Shown here in pieces: positions 12,901 to 23,972 of a DNA stretch of 64,000 bases. The notes beneath the pieces are model-generated. The model worked only from the letters and a program-made list of their open reading frames with translations. It made no database searches and was not told the origin of the DNA. The position numbers were made by a program, and so were the translations under genes. The DNA comes from Hydnum rufescens UP504 (lineage: Eukaryota > Basidiomycota > Agaricomycetes > Cantharellales > Hydnaceae), in the NCBI GenBank assembly GCA_014904985.1, contig MU128925.1, forward strand, positions 389,835 to 453,834, given 5' to 3'. Every line of letters begins with the position of its first letter. Position 1 is the first letter of the stretch.

Positions 12901-14182
12901 AAAAAAAAAATTAGGCTGCCCTGCGTCTGGACGAAGATGGCATGTCATTGTGGCTCGCCACTCTCCGCAATGCGACATCCATTCTTCCCTCCAGCTCCGG
13001 GGCGCCGGGGCTTATTGATCTGTTACCTGGTGCAGTCGAATTGCTGAGAGACAATCTTGACCTTCTTGGCAGCATCTTAAGTGTCATCGAGAGCTACGTC
13101 CTTTTAGACCCAGTCAATGTCTTTCATGTGAGTATTAGAGCTATTCTTTGCGTACTGTGCCATTTACGAAGATTCTCCCCGTTCAGGCACAAGGTTTAGA
13201 GCTGTTCAATGCCCTGGGCCACTGCATGCAGCAGGCAGTTTCGACCAATGTCAAAGACGTATTGATCGTGCTTAACTTGGTGATACAAATGGCACCCTCT
13301 AACATGTGGGCTGATGCAATGCACCACACGGGGCTCTTCAAGTGGCTCTTAAACTTCGTGGTCGCAGATAAGGTTAGCATTCATTGCTGCATTGATGGAT
13401 GGGCATCTATTGATATTGATGTGGAAACTCTGCGGACAGGGCAATGTGGCAGTCCTGAAGAACATTTTTTATGTGTTCTCACGGATGATCCTTCAAGATA
13501 CCGCGATCTTCCTCCAGCTTCTACAAGCCAATCCATCTCCCGAAGGCGTCCAGCTTCTCGATCGGCTACTGGACGTATGGTGGCGGAGGGTGAGGTTTAC
13601 CAGGCTCATTCATTTCTCGTCTCATCATTCTTCAGTTCGACAGCATGGCCGAGCCACGCCACCGAAAGCTGACTGCGATGGCGATGGGTCGCCTTGTGGC
13701 CTCAGGACGCCCAGAAATCTTGAAGCGTATGTCCGGTGAGACCTTTAACTTGTGGCTCGATGTCCTCGGAGAAATGAAGGAGGCCCTCGCTTCAACCGAT
13801 GGGCAGTAAGTTGCTAATGCTCATCAAGGGATGGTCATTCCTTAACGCCTTGATCCATAGTCATTTACACTTGTACTGGAAAGACGGCGGATCAGACATT
13901 CCCGAAGGCTTGCTGAAGGATGCCGAAGGGACTCTCGAGGACCGTCGTCGTCGTCAGGTAGGTTTTTTCTCAATATAAATGTCACAGGGGTCCGTTTACG
14001 CCTTGCCACTATAGATATATGCCCAAGACCCCGTGCAAACGACGCTCCTTACTTCATTCCTCGCGGCTCGAATGAAAGAAGCAACCACGAACACACCTGG
14101 TGGACCCGCGGCGTTCGACTCGTATCTCGCTCAGACAGACCCACTAGTGATGGATCAGCTGAAGAAGGCCCTTCTTCCCTGA
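9997..14182 (+). CDS. KAP120: Importin-beta family karyopherin (importin-11/KAP120-like)
   Basis: A nuclear transport receptor built of HEAT repeats that binds Ran-GTP and carries cargo through the pore; KAP120 is linked to ribosome-subunit export in yeast. The N terminus MDIFNALRNASSQDASQAAE followed by RRMAIIQFKNAGVNNWR matches the importin-beta N-terminal domain. Further exons give FLSEPDDI, AVIIAKIYRIDTNKSW, LLPGLLNVINTNAEAR, RAFGKFFRKMQQSSTSRF, LKRRIAWVLGELSSQ, AIRLSAALAIQSCID and LLTSFLAARMKEATTNTP near the C terminus. The stop is at about 14180-14182. About 15-18 exons are needed, with one proposed intron of only 42 bp. Family membership is secure from the N-terminal domain and the repetitive helical pattern. 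The KAP120/IPO11 assignment within the family rests on the central FGKFF region and is less sure. Confidence 0.75.
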
Positions 14183-14594
14183 TTTCCTTCAGTCTTTTCG
14201 GTTTCATCCACGCTTGCATTATCCCCTTTCGTTTATCTTACAATCGCACAATAATAATTGCTTAGCTTGATTGTCTTGAAAGTCAATACATTAGGAGTCT
14301 TTCACGATAGCAAAAACAAATGTCAAAACGGTACCAAAAACTACTCAAAGTAAATACAGTTGGCCTTCAAAACGGTGTCTTGAGGTTTGTTTTGAGCTCT
14401 ATCTTGAAACACCCTAATTCAAAGTAAAACAACTACAAACCTGCGACCTCACCACTACCTTACCACTTTTCTTTATTCTCACAATACACACCAGCTGTAA
14501 AGTTTCTATCTAGTGCTCCATCACCTACAGCGATCTTCCGCCTTCCGAGCCGGGCGACCACTATAATTTGTAAACTCTGCATTTGTACCGCACA
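14183..14594. other. Intergenic region before the GH13 gene
   Basis: About 410 bases between karyopherin and amylase-like genes on the same strand. It is A/T-rich with CA/AC-rich stretches and contains no coding segment that I can recognise. It must contain the 3' UTR of the first gene and the promoter of the second. Confidence 0.4.
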
Positions 14595-17015
14595 ATGAAT
14601 TTTCTTACAGTCACCCTCGCTTGTCTCGTTCACGGCACCATCGTTTCCGCTGCCAATGCCGACGCCTGGAGATCGCGTTCTATTTACCAGTACGTGTTCT
14701 TTGCTACAATCGTGTAAACTCTCCCTTCACAAACGCGTGGCATCGATTTCAGAGTTATCACAGACCGTTTTGCAAGATCCGCGTCAGATCCTTTCAAAGC
14801 TGTGGAACAATGTTATGAAGGCAACCTTACCTGGTGCGGCGGCACATGGCAGGCTATCGAGGAGAATTTAGACTACATCAAGGTGTGAACGGGTGATATC
14901 CCTTCAAGCCCAACTCACCTGACGTGTTTTTTGGCTAGGACATGGGCTTCACTGCTTTGTGGATATCGTACGTGTCCATATGTATTGCCATTCCCCGCAT
15001 CCTTATGCGTCGAACCGTTTATTAGTCCTGTGTCGCAGAATATACCTGGTCCGACGGCCAGTGGAGAGCCATATCTTGGTAAGAAGCTCTCTAACGCGTG
15101 AACTATGTACTGAGTGCCAAGAATAAAAGGCTATTGGGTACAAAAGTGGATTGTCTCTCTATTACATGCTGGCGCTCTCCCTGCTAATACTCAACCATTG
15201 GGGAAAACTCAGCGTCTCGATGTTGAACGATAGATTCGGCACTGCTGACGATCTCAAAAGCTTGATATCTGCTGTGCATGAACGAGACATGTATATCATG
15301 ATCGATATCGTTGTCAATAATGTCGCCTCTACCTCCGGCGTCCATGACATAGATTATTCTCCTTATCTCTTCGCGGACAAATCCTACTATCACCCCTACT
15401 CCGCTATCTCGTGGGGAAACTCCACTTCTGAAGAAATTGGGTCCGTTCCTAACGACTTAGAATAATATCCATCTCAAACTTACATATTCTTCTGCAGTTG
15501 GTTGGGAGATGATGCAAATCTGACGTTCCCCGACCTCGACACATCTAACCCAGTGGTGCGGGCTGGTCTCCAATCATACATAAAGTCTTTCGTGGAGGAA
15601 TATTCCGTCGACGGACTCAGGATCGATGCCGCCGAGCACGTCGAGCCGGACTTCTGGACATCATTCTGCAATGAGGGTGGGGCTGCTGGGGTTTTTTGCA
15701 TGGGGGAAATTAATGGGACTGATGTCCAGTGCGTTATCGTTTCAATGGGAGGGAATGTGGACCCTTTATGATGTCTCCTAGGCTCACAGCTCCTTGGCAA
15801 GGTCCCCTTGATTCTATATTGAATTATCCAGTGCGTAATTCCTTTCTACTGGATCCTTCTATTTAATCTGCCCCTCGATTGTGTCTGGGTCAGGCCTACT
15901 ATGCAATCCGGGACGCGTTCAGCCATCCAGGACCTAAGAATACCACTGGTCTGGCCATGTTGGTCAATCAATCCAAGCAACTGTACAAAGTCAGTGGGTT
16001 CGCATGCAATTTCTGAAGCTTCCATATTTACATGTTGGGATGCCTAGGATGTCTCCGTATTAGGTTAACTCACATATTGGCTGGTATTCAGCAGGTGTAA
16101 TTCAAGCTCATCGTGATCGATGCAGGCAATTTCCTCGAAAACCATAATCTTCCTCGGTGGCCAGGATTTTCCAAAGATTATGTGACTTTGACGTTCGTTA
16201 AGCCCAAGGAATTACTTCCTTGCCGTTGATATGTAATGTCGTCACTCTCAGGAATGCGTTGGTTTTCTTATTCATGAACGATGGAATACCCGTGGTATAT
16301 TATGGTCTCGAGCAAGAATACGCTGGTGTCGTCGAACCGGTTAAATAGCACCTGGATATTATCCAGCCTTTACTCATTCCACTCACGACAGTACAATCGG
16401 GAACCATTGTGGCCGTCACACTATGGAAGCACCGGCAGGTACCAGACTATCACGCAACTTAACGGGTTCAGAAACTACCTCATCGCCAATACGGACTGGC
16501 TGTCCCAACCTGCCACTGTTCTGAGCTCCTCTCCACTCGATATCGTGATCAAAAAGGGTGGAGTGATCTCCGTTATGAATACATTGGGAAGGGTTGTTAG
16601 TACCTCTATTGACGTATTAACTGTTCAATCTCTCGTTAAACTTGATTCTGTGATTTTTTAGGCGCGTAACGTCACCAGCTCGGTCAAAGACACAGGATAT
16701 CCTGCGGAACTTCCACTAGTCGAGTATGTGTATCTGTTCCTGTCTTAAAATTCTATTTACAGATTTCCTCTATCCGCGCAGTATTTTGACATGCGGGGTG
16801 CGAGCGACTTGGTAATGTTAGCGCCAGGCGCTAATTTTTGATCTATTGTGGCAGACCTTCATCGTCGCGTCTGAAGGAGCAATATCCATTAGCTATGGGT
16901 TTGGCGGTAGACCAGTGGTAGGAAATTGACGAGCCTGGCTTTCGAAAGTTACTGATGACTTCTTGTGAAGATCTTATTTCCCCTCCAGCTTCTCAACAAC
17001 ACCTGGTTTGTGTAG
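14595..17015 (+). CDS. Secreted GH13 alpha-amylase-like protein with altered active site
   Basis: The fold is the alpha-glucan-active GH13 barrel, exported by a signal peptide (MNFLTVTLACLVHGTIVSA). Exons give VITDRFARS, CYEGNLTWCGGTWQAIEENL, MGFTALWIS, LNDRFGTADDLKSL, region I IDIVVNNVAS, region II GLRIDAAEHVE (nucleophile Asp present), region III MGEINGTD (acid/base Glu present), and region IV FLENHNLPRWPGF. Later GIPVVYYGLEQEYAG and NREPLWPSHYGSTG are typical of fungal enzymes. In Aspergillus oryzae Taka-amylase region IV reads NHD and region I reads NH; here the Asp and the His are both Asn. Loss of the third catalytic acid predicts weak or no hydrolysis, so this may be a non-catalytic paralogue. 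The 3' end is uncertain; TAG at 17013-17015 is the simplest. At least eight short introns are present. Confidence 0.85.
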
Positions 17016-17482
17016 TGAAGCGGTCGCGTACCATTTTACGCGTCCTGACATCGCCCCCAACACCCCGTTACTCCCGTGCGGTATCTCGACTGTCGTCTGT
17101 GATTGGTTCGCTCCTATGGATCGGAACGGCCTCTCTGCTGTACACGTTTGCACCCTGAAATTTCTCATATACTCCATTCAGTGTCGTTATTGGGCTACTT
17201 AATCTCTCTTTTATTGTATCACAATTCCGCGACGTTTCTCGTTTTTGTGTACGATGTTACTTCATCCACTCGATTATATACTCGCATACCTGTTCTCTTT
17301 ATCTTCACGCACAGTTTCCACGCGTATCGAAACCTTAGTTTGTCCGTGGCCTTACCGGCCTTCCGTTGACATGTTGCATGCATTCTGCGGAACCGATTAG
17401 TAACGCGACGTACCAAGCAAGTGTCAACAAACGGTGAGACACTCTTCAGCACGTCTAGGAGAGCAACATCATCTCGGTTTCG
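17016..17482. other. Intergenic region
   Basis: About 470 bases with no recognised gene, between the GH13 stop and the BRCT gene. The GH13 C terminus could extend into the first part if a different last splice is used. Confidence 0.35.
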
Positions 17483-18594
17483 ATGGATAGGTATGTTTAT
17501 GTGGTGAAGGCAGGCACTTCCACTTCGGACCGTGGACATGAAGTTGGAGGGAAGGGCACAGAAAGGAAGAAAACATCCCTTCAACACGATCGTCAAGATC
17601 GTGAGTATTCACGGCGTCATAGGCCGTATCCCTTTTCTCCACGCTCCGGCGGACGGACTGCCCTGTCCCCTAGTCTTGCAGGATCTCTTGAAGTCAGGAA
17701 TGTGACTGATACAGGAGAAAGGCAGGTGACAGACAAAGATATCGTGGCCCCACCGCCTACTTTGAACAAACCATCGTCCCTGGACACTCTCGGGCCGAGC
17801 TCCACCGCCCTATATTATAATTCTGTATCAGTGCAGGATTCTGATGATCCGATGCCACAAAATTTCGCGGGGGCGCTTGCGAACACTGAGTCGGATGAGG
17901 CGCCCTGCGAAGAGAAAGGATATTTTCGATCTGAAAGATCGTGAAAATCCTATAACGCACAGTACTGCCTTTCAGCGTTCTGGTGAGAATTTGTTCTCCA
18001 CATCCCTCCTCAGCCTCTTTAGGCCGTTTAGATTGACGAGGTAACACTGACATGACACTGCCACTGGTTTAGAGTATATTACTTCTGTCGCCACAGGCCA
18101 TGAACAGTCCAGGGGGAAAGGCCAAAATCCATCCTTCTACTTGAAGCATGAAATGCTTAGGGGCCAGACAAAACCTTCCGCAGGCGAGGAGCAAAGCAAG
18201 GGTCCCAAGAGTATTCTTCACGGCCTAAGGATATACGTGAATGGATATACACGCGGTACAACGAGGACCGAGATCATCCGACTCGTCGAACTGCACGGCG
18301 GGATGAATCTGTATGTCACTAATCGTCTGATACATTCGTCTTCTGGCTCTACGCAAAATCCATTGATCGCATTGTTCTACTAGGCGTGCTGCCTAGTGGC
18401 GCCACGCATGTCATCACCTCGATGAACCTCAGTCGCTTCCAAAGCTCAGAAACACCTTGGTGCGAAGAGATCCAAGCAGCGACATTGTCACACCAGAGTG
18501 GCTATATGAATCAATTGAAGTCAGTTCGATCGCGTACTCCTGGAAGGCAGAGAACAGACATCTTATTAGCGTTTATGCATGGACATTTTTGAAT
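17483..18594 (+). CDS. Orphan BRCT-domain protein (REV1-type BRCT), frame broken
   Basis: The first exon encodes a basic, Ser/Pro-rich, probably disordered region beginning MDRYVYVVKAG. A later exon contains a BRCT domain: ILHGLRIYVNGYTRGTTRTE, IIRLVELHGG, then after an intron VLPSGATHVITSMNLS. The second half reads SSDIVTPEWLYESIEVSSIA in another frame, one base off, with the shift near 18430. BRCT domains bind phosphoproteins in DNA-damage responses. The pattern YVNGYT...HGG...ATHVITS resembles the N-terminal BRCT of the translesion polymerase REV1, but no polymerase domain follows before 20 kb. It is therefore either a short BRCT-only protein, a truncated copy of REV1, or a decaying gene. 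The start and the 3' end are approximate. Confidence 0.5.
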
Positions 18595-20086
18595 AGGCTG
18601 GTAAAATATTGAACGAATGGAAATATCGCGTTTTAGAAAGCGAGTCTCAAGCACAGTTGACCTGGAGCAAGTAGGATCCATTCAGTGATACCCCCTCCCT
18701 ATTGTCGTTTTCGTATTTTATGGTTTTCTGTTATTCATGTTGTAGGTGGAATCGGTGTAACACCTGTAGAACACCTTGTTGTTAACCTGTTTTGTCGATG
18801 TCTACTCTTCTGTGACTATGCGGTCAAGATCTATGATGCTGCGGGTCCATTGAACTCGTATTCAGGAGATAATGTCTCATTTTTCTTCGAGACTGTGTAC
18901 GTCTGTGACGGACGCCGGAGGTCCTTCGTCATTAATCAAACAATGACAGTGGGAAACCTGCCAAATTATCGGCGCCACGCCTCTCGTCTTAAAATCACTG
19001 TTCATGACTATTCTTGACCTAGAAAGCGATGAGGATGGCTCCAAAGTGCATGAAATTAAGCTGCCTTCGAACGGTCGTAGATAAAAAGAACGGATAATCG
19101 TCCCCGGCTTAACTTTCCTTTATCGTATTCTGCATTCAAATAGACCTCTTACAAAAATGCGTCCAGCCATAAGACTTCTTTGTAACAGTAAATACAGTAC
19201 TTCTATCCTGGTGATAAGATGTGCGGACGTGCTCAGCGGTATGACAGTCTTGGAAAGTATTTTTGTGATCTCGGTGGAAGTGTTTTTTGCCAGTCAATTG
19301 AAATCACGTGTTGTTTCTTGTTGACTCTCATTGATTCACATCTACGAGGGAATACAATCAACCAAAGTTTCCAGGTTCATTCGCGGTTCCGGATCACACA
19401 ATGAGTGTCAGGTATATCAGATCATAGGGAAAATGCCAAGCGCTATTTTCGCCTCTCCTGTAGTTCAACCAGGGTGTTCATAAACAGAATTAACGTATAC
19501 TTTTCAGGTGGCAATTACAAGTTTCTTCCTAAAATACGAGACGTTGATGTGATAAAGGCTCTCCGGGGGAAGACCGCACCTCATTCAAAGGTTGCAGAGG
19601 GTATGGCCAAGGAAAGACCACCAATGTCGCGCGGTCGTGCCATTTGTCAAACTCTAGCATTTTATGTGTTTCATGGTAAAAGTCGCCACTGTGGGACGGG
19701 TAGCCCTTGCCTATTCGCTCTGGTACTGTGGCTGTGAGTGAGGATGCGTGGGATATAACCAACGTTTGAACATCACCCATATAGTTAATGTGGCTCACAT
19801 CAAGTTCACAGCTATTATGAATGCACAGCAGAGTTACGCCTGCAACGCTAATGTGGATCACCATGCCACTGGAGGGCCCCCCCTTGAGGAGATGCTGTAA
19901 TCCCTGTTGTCGAGATAGTGCGGATCTACGAACGGACCTGGGACTGGGTCATGTGATGATTGGACTCCATCTCCGTCACGAAAACCAAATTCTACACTCT
20001 CTCCTCTTTTTCTTTTTCCGTAACCACACCTGCATATTCCATTTGCATATACTCATATTCTGGCCCTGTAGTCCTCCTTTCGCAAG
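18595..20086. other. Gene-poor region
   Basis: About 1.5 kb without a recognisable gene, RNA or repeat. Open frames here are short and of unlikely composition. A polypyrimidine-rich segment lies at about 19995-20025, upstream of EFR3, and may belong to its promoter. Confidence 0.4.
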
Positions 20087-23000
20087 ATGTTCATGTCCCC
20101 AAGTCATGTCAGGCTAGTCGCTTCATGCTATCCCTCCGCTCCTCTCCAGGCATCCCCGGATTTCAAACCCAATGCGCAGGAACTTTCGCGGTACGTTCCT
20201 CTACATTCTATTCATGGCATGCGTGGAGACGAACTCGATACGATGTCTCATTCTCTAGATTAACTTACTATGGCTCCAACCGACCTGGCAAACTGGTAAT
20301 GATCTCATATTCCATGAAAGGGATACCTAGAATCTTGATGCCTCCTGAATACTCCAGACAAAACTTGGCGGAGAGCTGGAAAAGCGTGCGCAGTCGGACT
20401 CCCGAAAAGCAGGCACCGGGAACGCAAAGTCTAGGGCGTGAGCTCAACAAGCGATTGTATCTCCATAGTCCGCCGTCTTAACATGCGTTCATGACGCCCA
20501 CAGGTCTCTGCTAATCACCCTCTCTATACTCAAAGCTCTGTGCGCGGAGTGTCGTCGCGATATATCACTTTTCGCACGCTCGGTCGTCGCGTCTATCGAG
20601 CATGCGCTCACTGCCCTTCCCCGGGATCTCGAAGTCGTGGCTCGTGCTGCATCTGCAGTCAGTTGGCCTCCCCACTCTCTTTCGTATGTTTACTCTGCTC
20701 ATGTGGTGTATAGTTCACAGCATATACGACTTATACCGATGGGAGATCGAACAGTGTTGACGAGGCCCTGGGAAGAAGTTACCTAGCCGTACTTCAAAAA
20801 TTTGCCACCCTCAGCACCTGGTCAGGGAAGGGGGACTCGGATTCCGAGTTTCTCAATAGGCACGTCGTATCTCGAGTTTCATCAGTGGTGTGGTGTTTAT
20901 TCATACTGCCTTTCTAGAACCCGTCTCGTTGGGCTAGCAGCCCTGACTGGGGCCATAAGCTCCGATGCTCTATACAGCTCCATCGAGAGTGCGAAATCCC
21001 AGGTGGCCGTAATTGTTCCTGCGCTTTTGCGTAATGCCAGTCAAGCAGGGGTAAGACTATTAATGGAGCAGTAGGTCTTCTAAGATCACTTGCCTCCTTC
21101 CTGCGTGCTCACCGCCTCCTGTCGAAAGAGAAGCATTGCTAGGAGAGTCACGGAATATATCGCCGTATCTCTCCCAATTCCAACCCCAACAACCTGTAGC
21201 ACAGCGTCGTGCAGCTTCAATACATTATCACGTAGATGGTGAAGCTGGTCCTTCGTTTTCCGATGTTACGTACGCCGCCCTGCGGGCTGCCAAGACACTC
21301 CTTGCACGTTCCGATGGCCCTCAAGTCGGAACGTTCCTTCAGGCCCTTTTCTACACTCTCGATGCGGAAGCTAACTGGGGGGATGTGCAACTATGCTGCT
21401 GGCTAGCGCTGAACATCACTGATTGGGCACAATATCAGCATCGATATGCCGTACCCATCCAACTCATCGCAAAGCTTGTCAATACCAAAAACACGGACCC
21501 CTCGTCAGAGGTGCAAAAATCACTCATCGCCATGGTCACTGCGGTGTTCTCCGCCCATACTCCCATAGCAAACCTATCCACATCCGACGCTTTGACTAGT
21601 TTGATTGGAGTGATTTTGCGGCGGATAGCTCTGAATCCCCATGATCCAGTCCTCCTTGATCTCGTGAACTGTGTCTCCTCTTTGGGAACACACCTTTATT
21701 ATGCCGATCAGATCCACGATCTCGCTGAGGAGCTAATACATCGCCTCATCAGTGTCCAGGTAACACGTTTACATTTGGTGGGCTGCTACTGCTTGTATAT
21801 TGAGAGAGCAATTCCGCGCTTCAGATCCATGGACGGGATAGAGAACGAGATTGTCCGACGGGAAGCTATGCGGTGCCTCGTCGCGTGTTTGGCAGGTCTG
21901 ATCCGCGTCGCCACTCATCCTACTGAACTTAACGAGGCGACCAAGAGCCGGAGTCTACTAAATGGGACAACAAACGCTGATCAGACCAGACGTCCTCCTA
22001 CCCGAGGCGGCACCGCCGGATCCATGACTGGCCGAAGAAACCCAATATCCCCTGCGGTCTGGCAAGAGACCCTGGCCCTCCTTTGTGATGTCAATTTTGG
22101 CACTCGAGCCGAATATGCGCACGCTTTAGCCCTTTTCATAAAGTCGGAGATTCCAAAAGAAGTCGACCCCGAGAATGGGGTTCTGCGTTCTGGTCGGAAA
22201 TCTGTGGATTACAGCAACTCCGACGAGACGACTCGATTCCTCCATGCTTTGCATGCTTCTACGTTCACGCTTGCGGTTTCGCCATCATTAGGTCTATCTT
22301 CCGCCCCTTCATCGGACGCCCCGTCTCATGCGTCAACGCAGATTCTGACAGAGAATGACACAGATGTGGAAAATGAAACAAGAAATACTAATATCAACAT
22401 CATTGGGCCTTCGTCCGTTGGTACCATAACGGCTTCCGCTCAGTTGGGGCCTCCCCGATGTTCGAACGCAAACCACCAGAGGCCAAACGCGGATCGTCTC
22501 GTTCACGAACAGGCTCTCTTGCTTTGTCTCTGTTAGAACCCGTTCCTACACACCTGATAGCCCCTGCACCCAGTCCAGCGACTTCCAGTGACTACTCGCA
22601 TCTTGTTACCATACTCACTTCTCCCTATGAGAAGTCCCCGGTCCGCGCTCTTCTGACTGGGGTACCAATGCTGCTCGCTCTCGATATGGCTTCCTGTGTG
22701 CCGGTTTCTGGAGCTGACGAGGCCACTGTTGCTCGTCGGCATGCGTTACGTGAGGTCGTTGTACGGGTCTGGAGCGTTATTGGACGCGTGTTTGATAGTC
22801 CTGAGATTCGCCAACTATCAGAAAATGTAAATGATGCATACGTGTCTGGGAGGTGTTGAGTTATCCTGACATTTATATTGTCTTAGGTGTTCGAATCATT
22901 GCCACGGCCTTTGATACTACCACCTTTCAGGTCTCATGATGCGTTCTCCCAACCTGCGGATATTCCGGTGCAATTTGGCCCTTGTGTTTCCCCCCAATAT

Positions 23001-23678
23001 TCCGATGCGTCCTGTGTCTTGCAACCAGTCATCGATCCCGATGTAGTCTTGCCTGCGTTGGCGGCCAATCCAAAATTGCGGCAATTTACGAGTCTCGACC
23101 GGCAAGGCGTGATGCGGCGACTTGTCCTTCAGTGGAATCCTAGCACGGCTCTTGCTGAGTGTATGTTGTAACGTACATTTCCTTTTTGCCTTAGATCACA
23201 ATAGCCTAACCTGTTCTTTGATTTGATTTCCCCTCCGTCCCATTCAGCGGTCGAGAAGTTTCCTGCTGAGAATGGTCTCCGCGCCGATGGAACGATGCCC
23301 TTTCTAAAAATATCGCCAGCTCTGATGCATATCGACAACAAGTCGTTGCAGAGTCTTGCGCGTAGCACCCGTAATGTGGGGGTCGGCGAGCTGCGCGAGG
23401 CCCTCGAGGGTCGCACGAGCGCGAATCGTTCGGTGACTGGATTAGCCTATTCTCCCTCCCTTTCCTCTGTGGGCCATACATCGGTTGGGGACGGCTCTGC
23501 GTACACTCCACCCCGACTGCGTCTTGGCAGTGCGATGAAAGGCACCAATGGCGAGGTCAAGGATATTTTGAACAAACTGGGGATTGGGAAGCAGCAGACG
23601 AGTGCCAGGCTGAAGGATGTGTTCCGGTCGCCTCTTCATCCGAAATCGAGCGCGTCTGAATCTACTGCTACGCCTTGA
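20087..23678 (+). CDS. EFR3: EFR3 plasma-membrane scaffold for PI 4-kinase
   Basis: EFR3 anchors the STT4 phosphatidylinositol 4-kinase complex (with YPP1) at the plasma membrane. The start ATG at 20087 opens MFMSPSHVRLVASCYP, then after a splice LTYYGSNRPGKL, KLGGELEKRAQSDSRKAG and SLLITLSILKALCAECRRD. Together these are the characteristic EFR3 N-terminal helical-repeat region with early Cys. A basic early segment fits membrane attachment. DLEVVARAASAFTAYTTYTD and RLVGLAALTGAISSDALYSS follow, then a large uninterrupted exon (about 21136-22450) and a Ser-rich C terminus with DILNKLGIGKQQTSARLKD. The intron at 20860-20917 uses a GC donor. At 22446-22449 a GGGG run coincides with a one-base frame loss between LG and SPMFERKPPEAKR; a fifth G would restore it. 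The stop lies at 23676-23678. Confidence 0.87.
20860..20917 (+). other. GC-AG intron in EFR3
   Basis: The exon ends FLNR at AATAG, followed by GCACGT and closing with TTCTAG. Joining here restores NRTRLVGLAALTG in frame, whereas the nearby GT would put the following codons out of frame. A minor-class GC-AG intron is the simplest reading. Confidence 0.6.
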
Positions 23679-23972
23679 TGTTTTTTTTTCTTTCTGTTTT
23701 ACGCCAAAATTCGCGTCGCATTCATATCGTTATCATGTTTCTCGTGTCATTTCATTTGGTTTTGGAGGACTCGCAGGATGGCGTGTTAAGGTAGGTAGAA
23801 AAAATAAAGAAAGCAGTTTCACACAATCGGACGTTCGCATTATGTCTTTGTTGTTCTTTTCCCTGCTTTCCGCTCATCAGTTCTTTGGGGATGCATGCTC
23901 ATGGGCCAAAAGCGCTATTCGTTTTATTGTCTGAGAAGGGGGGTGGGGGGGGAGGAGATGATAAATGACAAT
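23679..23972. terminator. Convergent 3' region between EFR3 and VPS52, with G-rich tract
   Basis: The two stop codons face each other across 294 bp, which must hold both polyadenylation regions. A T-run follows the EFR3 stop. A G-rich tract at about 23938-23957 (runs of 6 and 8 G interrupted by one T) is unusual for the window and could form a quadruplex or act as a pause site; that role is inference. Confidence 0.45.
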
